Below are positions 12,342-24,905 of a DNA stretch of 64,000 nucleotides, in pieces. This DNA comes from Ornithodoros turicata (Eukaryota; Arthropoda; Arachnida; Ixodida; Argasidae), in contig NW_026999323.1 of assembly GCF_037126465.1 (NCBI RefSeq), positions 62,001 through 126,000 on the forward strand, read 5' to 3'. The translations under genes were made by a program, and so were the position numbers. The notes under the pieces are model-generated. The model did not search any database, had not been told where the DNA came from, and saw nothing but the letters and a program-made list of their open reading frames with translations. The first letter of the stretch is position 1. Every line of letters starts with the position of its first letter.

Positions 12342-12977
12342 CCAATTTAATATTATCCCAGCATTTTATTACAAGTTGATATTAACCCTCGTTGCACCAG
12401 CAGGAAGACCGCTATTTTTTGTCCCTACTTTCTTCTTTCTTGACACTTTCCTTCGCCTACTTTGGAATGCGTAGGAAAGTATAACAACAGGAAACGAGAC
12501 ACCGCAGTTATGAGGTTATGGCACTGTTATGCACAGCTTTGCTTCGTATCTTACACTTTGCCATCCTTTGTTTCTTTTTTTCTTTCTTCTCCGTATTCTT
12601 TTTTCGAATACGTAGCAAGCAACACGCATCTTTTTTCCTGTCTGATGCAAATGGCGGTGTTTGATCGAAACACCTACGTGTTAATTGCATATTCCGCGAA
12701 TGCATGCACCACAGCAGTTTCCAGACTCCGCATAATCTAAATCCCCGTCTCGTTCGTGGTCATAAACTCGTTATTTTAATAAGGTTTTATGTCGCGTTTT
12801 CTTTTTATATGCCATAAGCACATGTGGCTGCGAACACGTGTTTGCAGGGGAAATACGCATCTCGTGTGAGACGCTTTTCCGATCTCCAAAGAATTTGCGG
12901 AAACATCATCCCACATATCCTTGACACTCTAAATGACAGGAGTGGCGCTCCAGTCGCTCTCCTACCCCTACCGTGGA
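12342..12977. other. Intergenic, nothing recognised
   Basis: AT- and pyrimidine-rich sequence with TTTCTTTC stretches. Short frames here have no domain or signal. Confidence 0.5.
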
Positions 12978-13524
12978 CAGGGGCGGATCCAGGGGGGGGG
13001 GGGGCCCGAGACATGCGTCTACCCCCCATTCCGGCAGATTTTCCTGCCGCACGCTCCGTTTTCCCGCCAATCCCGCGTGCGCCTTTCGCCCCAAGATTGC
13101 GAGAAGGGCATGACATATACTCGCCGACGAACACTTCATTGCCTAAGAAGGAGCGAAGACGCAGGTGGTGCGAGGAGGAAATACATTCGCCTCCTCTCAG
13201 CCGGACACTGCACAGTGGATAAAGACAGCGATTTGACGTTTGGGGGGGGGGGGGGGGTTCAGTGGCTGCCTGGAGTCTACAACCCTAAGGCGTCCTCACT
13301 CAGCTTCACAAAGAGACAGCACGTTTCGAAAATGGTAGCACATATTTTTCTGCTGTTTAGACATACGTATAGAGGAAGACAAACAGATACTGGTGTAGGA
13401 TTACCGGGCGTTATGTACAGGGTTGGCCGGTTGGCCGAAAAATAATGTTCTGGTGTGAAATGAAAGCGCAGCAGCTCGCCGTCATACATGGCGCCCCAGA
13501 GGATCTTCCCTGGATCCGCCCCTG
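12978..13524. mobile_element. hAT-like MITE with CAGGGGCGGATCCAGGG ends
   Basis: Left end CAGGGGCGGATCCAGGG and right end, reverse complemented, CAGGGGCGGATCCAGGG. The 8-bp flanks accgtgga and aacgtggg agree at 6 of 8 positions, fitting an aged hAT target duplication. Internal G runs (about 12991-13003 and 13241-13256) and short frames are non-coding; no transposase is present. Confidence 0.7.
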
Positions 13525-14090
13525 AACGTGGGACTGCTACGACACACGGCCGCCCCCGCGTAGCCACAACTGATAGCAACTGCTAATAAGACGCATCGAA
13601 GAGTTAGCCGTGTTTTCCGGAATGGAAAACAAAAAACTGAATCGTAAGCTTGAGACAAGCTACTGCCGGTGGTATGCAGACGGCGGTGTTTTGGTTATAC
13701 TCCAGAACTAGCTTGTTCCTAATATGCGAAGGCGTGGAAACCTCTTGGTGAATATGACTGTCGTTTACGATTTTATATCCTGGAATTGCATTACGTTGCA
13801 ATTACATTGCATTACTTTGTAATATCCGAGCATTATTATTGCAGTGGACAAATATCGGCATCCATTCCAATAAAATAAGATAAAATGCAAAAACTATTAC
13901 CAAGTATACTTTTCGTTTTGTTGTATTTTCTTTGCACTTTTCAGGTTTTTATACCAAAAGCCGACCGTACAGAGGCTTGTCGTTGCCTTGGCGAATTGTC
14001 GTTGTGTGACAGTAAGATCCCGACAACGACGACGAAAAGACAAATACACGCAGGCTCAGCACGGCTTTTTCTGTCTGTTTTCGTCGTCCC
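13525..14090. other. Intergenic, nothing recognised
   Basis: About 565 bp between two MITEs. Short frames on both strands show no domain, conserved motif or splice structure. Confidence 0.5.
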
Positions 14091-14337
14091 TACACTCTAA
14101 AAAAAGGGTAGCATTTCCTACCCAAAGTTGCGGCAGGACGGTACTTCTACCATTTTGCGCCAATCTACACAATTGGGTATAAGCGGCGACTTCCCTTTCC
14201 CTTGGTCCTCTCTCTCACGTTTGCTCTAAGAACTGCAGTTATACCCAAAAGGTAAAACTGGTTGGAGTAGAAATGTGGTTACAATACAGCTCTTCCGAAA
14301 TGGGTTGAAAATCGTACATTTTTTTTTTTAGAGTGTA
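14091..14337. mobile_element. 247-bp TA-flanked MITE with ACACTCTAAAAAAA ends
   Basis: Begins tacactctaaaaaaa and ends tttttttttagagtgta, a perfect terminal inversion with TA at both borders, fitting Tc1/mariner-type insertion. The inner cctacccaaagttg resembles ctaccccaaagttggc in the satellite arms. Confidence 0.6.
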
Positions 14338-14647
14338 GTCTCTAACTTGTTTTTATTAGCAATGCTTTCCTTGATTTTTCGTGGTCGTGATTGTGTACAT
14401 GTCCACAGCCGCAGGTTTCGTCCATTAAAAAAAAAACACAACTTATGGACGTATTTTTGAACGAGGCGGACATACGACAGCTGATTCTAAAACTAAATAG
14501 TCAAGAATTTCGCGCGCGCTGCACAGCTGTGAGAATGCTACTGCGTGCCCAGTGCTACCAAGTACTGCGTGCCCAATGACTGTTTGTTGTGTGTCCATTG
14601 TAGGGTCGTTTACGTGGGGAAGCAGACGTCTCACTGATGAGCAACTA
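14338..14647. other. Intergenic, nothing recognised
   Basis: About 310 bp with a short A run; no supported feature. Confidence 0.5.
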
Positions 14648-15427
14648 CAGTCGTGCCTCGTTAATATGGACACTTTCGTCCCCACCAAAATCATCCATAA
14701 AGTGAATCGTCCATATTATCGAATACCGAGGAAATAACAAAAAATAGTGCTTTATTTTTTAAAAAACACATCCAGAATTAGTGCCTACTTGCAGATATAC
14801 TTGGTTGCACATCGATTTAAGAGCGGCAAAATGTCGGCAACATGTAGACGATGCAGCTCAACACCATTGTCGTCCAAGAATTGAAGACCCGTTTGTAGTC
14901 CCAATTGAGCCATAGCAGATGTGGCCGCAGACTTGGCGTTGCTAAAGTCGTCGACACCCAGAGCCTGACAACTGCACCGCATCTGTTCTCACAAGCTGCT
15001 GAGAGCGACTGCACTACTAAAAGCACAACTCCTTGCACGAGGGTCAATCACCCGTGGACGTCATGTCGGAACAGTCATGCCGTCATATGACATTTTCCGG
15101 GCCATTCGTGTCCACAAATAACCGCCTTTGCTCTTATAGTTCTCATGGACAGCTGTGAAAGAGATGGCATAACTCCCTTTGTACAACGAAACGTTCTACT
15201 TTCGACAGCTCTCCCGTAGAATGATGAGACGTTTGCCCTCCATATCGATACCGTACATAATAACGAGACAAAAATACGTGGACTACATATGGTTTCTACC
15301 TTGCTGGAACCATTCATTGTCCGAAAAGCGAGTTTCCATGGAAACGAGACCCAATTGCATTGGAAAAGTTTGATCTTCACAAAAGTCGTCCATAATTCGA
15401 GTTGTCCATATTAACCAACCACGATTG
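14648..15427 (-). mobile_element. pogo/Tigger-like (Tc1/mariner superfamily) remnant with transposase fragment
   Basis: Left end CAGTCGTGCCTCGTTAATAT and right end, reverse complemented, CAATCGTGGTTGGTTAATAT form TIRs, each bordered by TA (14646-14647 and 15428-15429). On the minus strand a frame around 14785-14982 reads ALGVDDFSNAKSAATSA, resembling the C-terminal tail of pogo/Tigger transposases. The DDE catalytic core is missing, so the 780-bp copy is an internally deleted, non-autonomous derivative. A 46-bp piece recurs at 12296. Confidence 0.65.
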
Positions 15428-15429
15428 TA

Positions 15430-17069
15430 TTCGGGTGCTGGATCATAAAGCAGTTTGCCATTTATTTTAGATGTCCCGTTATTACTGTTCACTCATCTCA
15501 ACAAGAAAGGCCATGTGCCAAACCACTGACCGATTTTCAGTTATGAGGGCAAACGCTTCGATAAATCCCTATTCAATTCTACACATGCGCCCTGCGAATT
15601 AATTTTCGCCGTGTTTGTGTTAAGCCAGATTTTTCGCATAATTAAATTTGTACTTTGGCAACCCAGTGCACCGGAGGAGCCGCTAAATATTCCAGCGAAC
15701 AGCTTCATTCGCGACACAGGCGCAACAGGTACGTTATGATTCACTTCATTCCCCGCGTTCATTTTCCCCTTAACACCACGTAGCTGCTGTAAACATCCTG
15801 CTGCATATCGTACACGTGCTTCAGCAACTTTCTGGGAAATAATTTGTCAATCCTTTCGGCTTCGTCGTAACCGTACAACAGACGACACGTGGCAACGGCA
15901 CACCAACTGGGCCACTGCTTAATGAGTGTCGTCTGCTAGGAAGCGGCTGTGTTTTCAAAATGTCAGCGCTGACACACAAGCTTTGTAGCGCCACCTGGCC
16001 TAGCGCAACATGCCTTAGCACGTGTGTGCTGGGGTCCTCTGTGGAGCTTAAATACCGGGAAATGAATGCCACGTACGCGGTGCTTTCTGGCAAAGGCAAT
16101 TCTCGTCGACGATTTTCCAGAAATCTCATTTAATAAAGGGACGGTCTCGTACACCCTGGCCCATCTACAAAGGGTACCATTCGATTCCTCATTGCTGAAA
16201 ACGTAATACTGTGAATTCGCTCGTCCAGAATCGTCACGGTTATTAAATAAACGAATTAATTTGATAAGAAGAGCGCCAGCACATTGCGATTTCTGTTGGC
16301 AACAGCGATATCCGCTACGATGGCAGACCGCTTATTGGATGAACAAATCGTCTGCTCCCGCGCCTTTTTGCAGCGGTGAGAGCAGACGACTTCCAAAAGG
16401 TGCTCGAGGATCACGGCAACGGCAATAAATTTGCTGCATGTGGTCTCGTCAAACGAAAGACGCGTATCGTAAAATGTGGCCGAACAACAATGTCAGTACG
16501 TCTCGCATCTTCATTTCGAGCGGGAGTTTACGTGGATGACTCCACCTAATAAAGGCAGTTGTTGTCTCGTATCGTTCGGTATTTTGAGTACTTCGAGTTC
16601 GTCTTACCTGCGAAAAGAATAGTCCGTATGGAAGTGGTGGAGACGTAACCCGGGTGTATAACAACTCTTTTGTCGACGACAATGTGACGAAAGTGGATAT
16701 AGAAAAGCACCTGTTGGGAGTCACGTACTCGAAGCATCTTCAACAAAAGGTCTGATTGTCACACGCGTGCGTGTACTCCGCACGTTTCGTTCACGATGCA
16801 TTTGAGGTAAGAGACGTTCTGCGAGCACGATATATGTATGGGACGGCGCCGGACGCAGCTCAAACTAAAAGATGTCGACCGTCACGCAGTCAACTGTTAG
16901 CGGCAACGGTGTCCAAAGAACTGGATACGCGCAGTATTGAAATGTAGGTATTACTTTGTTGATAATAGCCAAAAATGATGTGTACAGAAATTGTCGGCAC
17001 CGCACGAAACGGTAGTCCCGCGTACGTCGGTAGTATTGCGAGAAGGAAGTGCTTGATGCAGCAGGCTAC
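15430..17069. other. Intergenic, nothing recognised
   Basis: About 1.6 kb of mixed sequence. Frames up to 123 codons are present but none shows a domain, a signal peptide or splice-supported continuity. A TTAAATA box near 16045 is not tied to a gene. Confidence 0.4.
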
Positions 17070-18247
17070 CAGTGTTGTACGTAGCGCCGTTACTAGTAGC
17101 GGCGCTACCGTATCTGTTACTTTTTTCGGTAGCGCAGTAGAGATCGCGCTACTTTTTAAACTGGTAACGAAAGAAGTACTTCTGTTACAAATTTGCGGTA
17201 GCGCAATCTATGAGCGCTACCGCTACCGCTACTTTCCGAGCGGGGTTCGCGACAACTCGACTTCGACCTATCATCATTCCTCCATTGCCTGCCTTCGAAC
17301 AAGCTGCCCGGTATCACAACTCATTCTGCGAAGACCGGGCAAATAGCCGAAAGCAGGGCACAGATGCCGTTATCTTACAAAGAGGCTGTGTCCTCCACGT
17401 GTTCCCTACTTGGGATTAACCTTCTTGAAGATTTGGTGTATTCTGTATTGTCGGAGTTGTCTGCAAACTGACGTCACTCCTACTGCATTCTGGTGCCGTC
17501 TTTGCTAGCTATGAGTCATGACATTCCACATGACATTGCACCACGTACGCTTAGGTGCTTGACCGTTGCCATTTCTTGTCCGCTGCAATGGAGGGACCAT
17601 GGCCTGCTACAGCAAGCATCTTTGACTATAAGGAGGAGAAAGAAAACAGTAGCGTGGTGTTCAGATGTCTACTATGCGCCTAGGTGGGAAAGCTTTGATC
17701 TGTGCGTCGAGGAAGTAAACGTCCAATTTGAAAAAGCACACCATGGTATGTTTACTAACTTCTCGTTCCGGGCAATCTGAGTTCTTTTTGCGACAAAGCT
17801 GTTGAGCCTTTTATCGGTAGACTTGCGTTGTGCTTTATTTGCTTTAGAGGAAGAGAAAAAGATATGCAGGATATCGAGTAGGCTTTAGTAAACCTGTAAA
17901 AAACGGTTTTCCAAATTTTAGCCTTCAGGCGACCTACGTGTAACCCCCATTGGACGTCGATTTATTATTTTGGGATATTATTTTATTTTATTATTATTTA
18001 TTATTTTGAGCTATTCTTTTATTTTATTATTTATTATTTTAAGACGTTTGAAGTACGTCATCAACGATACTGTTTGTTTCTTTCCTAAAAAGTAGCGCAT
18101 GAAGTATCGCGTTACTTTTTACGGGTAACGGTAGCGGTATTCCGCTACTCTTAGGTACGTGTAACGATATCGGGATTTCGTTACTTTTTGCTCAGGTAGC
18201 GGGTATCGGTATTGCGCTAACTTTTTCTGGTAGCGGGTACAACACTG
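17070..18247. mobile_element. hAT-like non-autonomous TIR element (GTAGC-rich)
   Basis: Left end CAGTGTTGTACGTAGC and right end, reverse complemented, CAGTGTTGTACCCGCTAC. Self-complementary GTAGC/GCTAC words fill the regions just inside both ends (17080-17240 and 18090-18235). The middle holds a TTATTATTTT low-complexity patch (about 17961-18045). No transposase and no clear 8-bp target duplication were found. Confidence 0.6.
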
Positions 18248-18681
18248 AAAAATTATGACTGGCCCGCGTTCTCTTGAGCATTCCAGAGAGCTGTTTAGGT
18301 GCTATAACATTATGCCAGTTTCAGTTTTTTTAAGTTACAAATTGACATTAACGTATTCTTAAGTGTTCGTAATAATCGTGTCGAATTCTTGGATTTGTGT
18401 AATCTTCGGAAACGTTCCTATTCCTATCAACATAGAGCTGTACAATTTAATGCACCGATATGTAGAACTAATTACCAGAAACAGTCAATACAGTACATGT
18501 CGGCGTCTTTGTTTAACCAGTTTATAGATGCGTCAGTAGAAACTTCCTTGTTTTCAAAACCAGAATTTTTCCATTTGTTTATATCCGGGGATTAATTGAA
18601 TTTCTATTTTTTACGCGCTTCTTCTGCGTAATTTCTCTATACTGCTGTCGTATGATGTATTCTTCGGAGCAGAGCCTTCGC
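18248..18681. other. Intergenic, nothing recognised
   Basis: AT-rich 430 bp; a 68-codon frame has no recognisable feature. Confidence 0.45.
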
Positions 18682-18691
18682 TAGGCCTTCT

Positions 18692-19118
18692 CGTCAAGGT
18701 GCTGCATTAATCCACCGAATGAGACTCGATGTGGCCTTCACAGCTCAGTGGCGTTACCGCTTCAGACAAGTTGACCCTCCCACCTGCTGCACTGTGGTGC
18801 CCTAGAGGATCTGGAGCACATTCTTCTTCATTGCCTCCACTATACCAACCTTCCCCGAAACACACTCTCCGGGTCTATTAGTCAGCTGGACTCTCGCCCC
18901 TTCTCCCTATCGAAATTGCTTGGTCCCTGGCCCAATCCAGCCCAGCAACGATCTGCGTCTCAAAGCTCTTTTGATATTCCTGGACACGATCAGACTGCGA
19001 TCGTTATTGTGAAGGGGCTCAGTATTTCATTCCCCACATCCCCACCAGCAATGGAGTAGAGTATCGCCTCTGGCAATGAACCTCCCCACTCTACTTCTGA
19101 AAATAAAGTTGTTGTTGT
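18692..19118 (+). mobile_element. 5'-truncated I/R1-type LINE 3' end with target duplication
   Basis: The first part translates to RMRLDVAFTAQW, the start of the C-terminal zinc-binding region seen more completely in the minus-strand copy at 25447-26563. Later codons are broken by stops. The 3' end reads aataaagttgttgttgtta, the same (GTT)n tail as the other copy. A 10-bp target duplication TAGGCCTTCT flanks it (18682-18691 and 19119-19128), so this is a complete, 5'-truncated retro-insertion. Confidence 0.8.
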
Positions 19119-19234
19119 TAGGCCTTCTGGCTTTTTTACTCTCTCCCATCCCAAAGGAAATAAAATTGAAATATGCATGCAACTATGCACTAACCATTTT
19201 CAAAATATGCACTAAAAGGCTGAATACACATGTA

Positions 19235-19513
19235 CAGGATGTCTCAGCTAAATGCAAACATATCTTTTAAAACTATGACGGTGGAAGAGCACCATATCGC
19301 TTCTTGCGTCCTGGGAGAACATTAAAAGAAAAGAGAACTTCTTGCGCTTTTTGTCTAAACATTTAGGTCTGCTGATTCCAGATGAGCTGCAATCATTTGC
19401 GGGTTCTTGAATTCGAACGGTGAACTGAAAAATGTTGTTGATTCACCCATAAGAAATTAACGTTGTTTTGATGAGTGCATTTCCCATGCGGTATCTGGAT
19501 GTGAAACATCCTG
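19235..19513. mobile_element. MITE with CAGGATGTNTCA ends
   Basis: Left CAGGATGTCTCAGCT and right, reverse complemented, CAGGATGTTTCACAT form a short TIR about 280 bp apart. No coding potential. Class unknown. Confidence 0.4.
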
Positions 19514-20825
19514 GGAAAACGTTGTGCAGTGCACATTCCTTGTCGCGTAATTTTTGTACAGAGAATAGCGCTAACGTCCCCCTCTTTGCCGTTGGTCGGC
19601 CAGGGAGGAAAGTGCGGTATATTTACGCAGTGCGGGCCACGCGTTGAAATTTCATGCGTTACCTACGTAAATCTCAAGTCGAAGCTTTGCATTCCACATT
19701 CCATAGCCATACTTAACGTTGAATTTCCATTCCATGCGCCATGTGTGTTGCCTGGGACGTGCAGTCTGCTGCGTCCATCACAGAATACTCACAGATATAG
19801 TTCCAGGATGAATAAAGACAAATTAGGTAGTTCCCATACGCTTGAGCTGAGCTTCACCCATCGTCCGACGGCTCATTGGAGTCGCCTGAAACGGCCATAG
19901 GTGTGCTCCAACAGTAAGCTCCGTTCCAGTGATTAGTTTAGAAGCAAAAAAAAAAGGAAAAGAAAGAAAGCGCGCGTTATTCAACTACAAAAAATATTAG
20001 TAGTCAATTTCGGAAGTCAAGTTCTCAAACAAAGGGCGAGGAAGCTCACGCTGTTACTGGGAGTCAAACACCTATACTTCGAAAATCCCAATCTGCGGAA
20101 TTTTGCGGCTCCTTCGGAAAACTCCTGGAAGGGCGCGTTTTTCAGTGACGGGTTTTCATATTCTGAATCTTTGCGGGAAATTGATTTGTGATGTTAAAGG
20201 ACTAAGTTTAACGCATCATATTTCAGTCTTCTGTGTGTAGGCGGCGCTGACTGTGGGTACATTCCCCCCTCCGATCACATTCAGACCACCTTCATGACCT
20301 ATTGTCGTCATCATTTCACCAAATTTTTAGTACTTTACATCTTCATTTTGGCTTGTCACGACACACTGGAATATTCTGGTGTCAGCGCGTCACTTTCTTA
20401 GAGGCGTCCGTTATCGTCTTAACTGTTGATTGTATCGTGATATCATTACTCTTTCCTTGCATATAGACTTTTACGCCACTTTACTGGGAAGCGGAGTTAA
20501 AATGGTCGTTTACATAATTAACAGCTTCACGGTATCAATACTTCAGCAGTTGACTGATAATACGCCATTACAATGTGATATCACCATCGTAGACATTTAT
20601 TTCGGTTTTAAACAGGAGTCTGAGACTCTCTCAAAAAAAGCGTGACCACAAGGCAGCTGCCCTCCATTGGTCATGGAAGACGTTGCCTACTGTTGGCTTC
20701 TTCATTCCGCTAAACTTGACGTGTTCCTTTTCCTATTTTCATCACTCGCTCTCTAAATTCAGCACACTATGTGGGTATCTGCTATGTGTTTGTTAAACAA
20801 ATCATCAGTGAATATTTTCCCACTA
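19514..20825. other. Intergenic, nothing recognised
   Basis: A 123-codon frame (19529-19900) is open but has no domain or signal peptide. I do not support a gene here. Confidence 0.4.
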
Positions 20826-21110
20826 CATCACTCGCTTGTATGCTGTCGTTCGTTCGTCACTTTACTATCACGAAACTCGACAGACCAGAGCATGGAATGG
20901 CGGGTGGTTTCGTTTTTGCCATTTCCGGTTCCCGTTGGCTCACAGAGCAGCATGGAGATGTCGGTTTACAGTGTGTATTCATCTTTGGATTATTGTTGTC
21001 TTCTGAAATACATGCCTACATTTTTTACGATGGATAATGATTTATTGATTTCGCACGCAAAGCATACAGACGCCACTTCAACACGTCATAGGCGGTAAAC
21101 ATCCTCATGT
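20826..21110 (+). repeat. Interspersed repeat, copy 1
   Basis: Blocks tgctgtcgttcgttcgt, gaaactcgacagacc and the tail around cataggcggtaaacatcct recur in reverse orientation at 36795-37080 with similar spacing. No protein recognised; likely an uncatalogued repeat. Confidence 0.4.
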
Positions 21111-21167
21111 GTGTTAGTCGAAAGCAAAGGGATGGCGGTGTCGCATGTAATCTCATAGATAAAATAT

Positions 21168-21320
21168 CCCAAGCAGCAAAATGTACTGAAAGTCGAGTGC
21201 AATAGGGGTGGACGGGTAGGTGGAAGGCCTTGAACAAACTCGTGAAACTAAAGAACATTGATAAGACACATACCGTCCACCCCTGTTGCACCCGACTTTC
21301 AGTACATTGTGCTGCTTGGG
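21168..21320. mobile_element. Palindromic MITE, CCCAAGCAGCA ends, copy 1
   Basis: Left arm CCCAAGCAGCAAAATGTACT and right arm, reverse complemented, CCCAAGCAGCACAATGTACT; arms continue for about 50 bp through gcaataggggtggacgg. The loop carries ggaaggccttgaacaaactc. A second copy with the loop inverted lies at 57268-57413. Confidence 0.75.
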
Positions 21321-22866
21321 ATGATTCACGTTTGATGTGACAACGTTTACCTTTCGATTCCGGTAGCACTACTGAATTCTGCACATGTTGCGAAGGTTTG
21401 TAGATACTCAACGTAATTACACGGGTTGCCTCGCTTCTTACGCTGGACGTTGTTCCCTCCATCAGCTAGATTCCCCCGTTTGTTATCCCACGCATTCTGC
21501 ACGTGATTACACAGGGTTGGCAACAAATGGAGCAGCTCCGCAGTAGTTAGGGGGCAGAAATTCGTCCACTAACACTGTCCATGACCAACGGATGGCTAAG
21601 CGTCGGGAGTGGCGAACACTTTCTATCTTAAAGCTTATGTGACACCGGCAAATTTGGATAACTGCTAGTGATTATATGGAGCCGTGGTCAGTCTGCAACT
21701 CAGTTTTTATAGCTATATTCACAGTAACATTTTAAAATTTCGAAGTTCGTAAAAGACGGGTCAACAGTAGAAATACAAAACAGTACAACAGGATATAGCG
21801 AGTGGTGGGCTAAACGATAAGGAAGATGGGCTCACTAATTTTGTGACTCATCTAATCAGTCAACAATACAAAAAAACAAAACAAAAACAGTACAAATGTT
21901 TCGGCCTCTCTCCTGTCTCAATTGCTTCAAGACATTTATCTCCTCGGAAGAATGGAGAAACCATGAATTAATCTCCATTTCTTAAAGGGATCGACCATAA
22001 CCAGGCCGCCGAGCATTTCGCATCTAATGGGACTCTGTGAAAAAAAAAAAACTCTGGTCACAATACGCAAATATACATTTCGTTCGGCTCATACCAGCTC
22101 GCAGTGACCCATATAACTGAACTTTCAAAGATGAGCAACCAGCGCGCCTCTTTCCATCACGCATACGTCACATGGCTACGTAGCCTGTTGCCGTCCAATC
22201 GCGGGGCCGAGCTTCGAACATGACGTTTCAAACTACCAGCCAATAAACACGCTTCATTATCAGATGTGAGCATAGGGCTCTCATAATAACTAGAAACCAA
22301 GCCAGCGGAGAGGGGTATCTCAACATGTGGACCGCCGTGATCGATACGGTAGGCCTAGCGTGTTACGAACGGTGGCTCCTACGAGCTCTCTGCGCTGCTC
22401 TTTCATGTCGCAGCGCAGGGTTTAAACTGTACGACACTCGTTCCCTAAACAATTCAAACGCACAGGTAATGACAGACAAAACAAATACACTTCGCACAGG
22501 GCTTGGCACACGTAGCCCAGCGGAAGTGACTTGCATTGGATTGGATATCATTGCACGGAAGACGGAACGCACCCTGTCTTCACACTTGGAAATGCTGTGG
22601 CAAATCCGGCCAAATCCAGAATGTGGATCATGGCGCCTCCCGGACTTGGACATTGGGAGAGGGTCTCGGCCCCGTACAAATACCTTTGCTCTCCCCCATC
22701 ATTCCCTCTCCTAGCTTTTCTTCTAGCCTCTCTCCTTATGATTTCTATGGCTGTAAGTCGGAGTGCTTCGTTTGTTTTCTATGGAACTTGAGTATGCGCT
22801 CCGCGGTTCTGAAATTGAGCGTCATGATATCTCCAACATTTTCGCCTGGAGCAAACGCCAGCAGAT
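21321..22866. other. Intergenic, with an 85-bp repeat shared with 30627-30712
   Basis: The segment 21790-21876 (gctcactaattttgtgactc, then atctaatcagtcaaca) recurs almost identically at 30627-30712. The rest contains no supported gene; frames of 96-129 codons around 22325-22714 overlap on both strands without any domain. Confidence 0.4.
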
Positions 22867-22990
22867 GGACTGCTGTCGTTGGACGCGGTTCGAACCCGGG
22901 TTCCTCCTGGGAACCCGGGTTCAAACCGTGTGACATGGTGACATGGTCCTGGGTCACATGGTGAGCACGCTAACCACTGTACCAGGCGAG
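22867..22990 (-). mobile_element. tRNA-SINE head, truncated
   Basis: On the minus strand TGGTACAGTGGTTAGCGTGC is an A-box-like start, and GGTTTGAACCCGG a B-box-like promoter element. A local palindrome gaacccgggttc...gaacccgggttc duplicates the B box (22890-22923). The body shared by the other SINE copies is not clear here. Confidence 0.45.
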
Positions 22991-23345
22991 CTGGAGATGC
23001 GATGCCGCGTGACTCAAACCGAAGCACGGCAGTTCACTCGTCGGAACCATTCGAAGATGACGAAGACGGCCCATCGCGCTCCTACCTAAGATTCCGGAAC
23101 TGTAATGACGGGTATCCATGCACACTCGCGGCGTGCTGCGTGCTACTGCGCGGAAAACCGTAGTGCGCGTATGATACGTAAATTGAATGCCTTTGTTTTT
23201 AAATACGAGACTGTAACTGTTTTGATATTGAATAGAAGACTCCCTTTCATCTAGTTCATTTCGCAAAGTGGAACAAAATTATACGTGGAACCCTTGACCG
23301 TAATTGGTGAGGAAAGTACCACATCAAAATGACGTGAAGTTAGAG

Positions 23346-23561
23346 GTCGAGACTGGGAGGTACCCGGGTTCGAATCCCGGTGCCGGCTGTGCTGTCTGGG
23401 GTTTTTCCTGGGTTTTCCTCAGACGCTGTCAGACATATGTCGGCACAGTTCCCTTAGAAGTCGGCCCAGGACGCACATTTCCCCAGGGCGTGAGTCGTGA
23501 CGTTGCCCACATCCGTGAGGCCGACAACGGCAAGCCCTATCACCACCACCACCACCACCAC
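23346..23561 (+). mobile_element. tRNA-derived SINE, 5'-truncated, (CAC)n tail
   Basis: The B box GGTTCGAATCCCGG is followed by the family body (gctgtgctgtctgggg, cctgggttttcc, aagtcggcccaggacgcaca) and a (CAC)n tail (23541-23561). A 13-bp target duplication CGTGAAGTTAGAG lies at 23333-23345 and 23562-23574. The A-box half is missing, so this copy is 5'-truncated. Related copies are at 49500-49692 and 59628-59835. Confidence 0.85.
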
Positions 23562-23574
23562 CGTGAAGTTAGAG

Positions 23575-23894
23575 CGCAGGGGGGAGCTAAAATGGCCAGG
23601 CCCTAATTTCATCCGCATGCGAGTACCTCTTGGTTTTGAAAGCTAGTAATTACGAGGAGCTTTCACTGCCGACGTTGCAATAATAACCCAGAGAAATGAG
23701 CACCTTTTATACCTCTTTACGGCTCCTTTAATGTCTCGAAAGGCCTTTGTAAGCGACTCTCTGTACGGTGCCCTGTATCAGGGTCACTTCACGACGAGCC
23801 TGTTGTCAGCCGAGAGTGTCCGCTGCCGGCGTAACAAATGGAGCATGTTGGCTCAGGGTTGCTCACCCAAAATGAAGCATTTGCGCCTGTCTCC
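23575..23894. other. No gene recognised
   Basis: About 320 bp between the SINE and the LINE fragment; may be degraded LINE sequence but I cannot align it. Confidence 0.35.
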
Positions 23895-24720
23895 TCAATG
23901 ACGAGCGGAAAGGTGCCCCGGCATCGAGGACTTCTCAGTTGAGTTCTACAAGTGCTTCCAGAGGGTAATAGGCTCTTGCATGACTCGGGTATTTAACATC
24001 GGCTTTGTTCAGGGGTTGCTATGCCCTAGCATGCAGATTCGTGTTGTTTTCCTCCTGTGCAAAGGTAAGTCTCGAAAACTGGACCCAGGTTCTTATCGCC
24101 CGATTATTTTACTGACCAGCGATTATAGGATCCTAGCTACAACTCTTCTGTTGCGCGTTTCACCTCTGTTGGAGAAGGTGTTATGGTTCGCCATTGCTTG
24201 TATAAGGTATGTGGAAACGTTGTATAGGAGGCACTAGGAGCGTTTCCACTGTTGCTGGCGGCCTGTCGCTGCTCTTTAATATAACTTGTGGGGTCCGTCA
24301 AGGATGCCCTCTCTGTCCTGTTTTGTACGCCATCGTCATCAACACTCTATTCGAGAGACTGTGCTGGATTCCTGTTACTCTGACACTGCCCAATGGATGC
24401 CTCCACCTCTTCTTTTTCTGTACGTGGATGACATCTCTGTGATACCTTCTGGCGAGTGTTCCCTAGAGCCTGCTTAGAAGGCGTTTGAAGATTACGGAGC
24501 TGTTTCCGGCCAGACTGAAAAGATCAAAAAGTGTAGCACCACTGTTTTTGAACCTGCAGCCTTCCTGCGGGGCTCCTTTACGTGTTCCAGCGAGACCAGA
24601 CGTCAAGACTCTTGACGTGACTTTTAATTGCACTGGCATATCTAGAGTAAATTGGCCACACGTTTTTAATGGTTGCAGAGCTGCCCTGCAGCATCTTAAA
24701 AGGACCGATCCCACGATCAT
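23895..24720 (+). pseudogene. L1/Tx1-type LINE reverse transcriptase remnant (copy A)
   Basis: Frame pieces read FSVEFYKCFQ (fingers), SYRPIILLTSDYRILA (RT motif 2 region) and CGVRQGCPLCPVLYAI (motif B, usually GxRQGCPLSPxLF). A YVDDISVI stretch at 24421-24443 fits motif C (usually FADD), followed by the thumb region with LGVTFNCTGIS-like similarity to copy B at 30713-33292. The part between motif 2 and motif B carrying the first catalytic Asp is deleted near 24183, and several frame changes are present, so it cannot encode an active polymerase. Related copies lie at 27480, 29651, 30713 and 33415. Confidence 0.8.
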
Positions 24721-24905
24721 TTCGAATTGTTTCCCCTGTACTAGTAAGGCAGTACTTAGTAATTAGTAGGATAGTAATTAGGCAAGATAATTCACTCTGT
24801 GAAATACGAAGTTTAAAATGGTTCAAATAGAAAATATATTGTATATTAACCACGGGAGGGAACGGTAGGTGTTACGGCCCCCTTCGATGTGAACTGGGAG
24901 TGACA

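Noticed and set aside
12824..13445. Overlapping frames of 132 and 170 codons on the plus strand and 109 on the minus strand
   Set aside because: They cross MITE ends and two G runs; Pro/Gly-rich translation is an effect of composition.
21025..21462. 145-codon minus-strand frame
   Set aside because: It runs through a palindromic MITE, so it is not a host gene.
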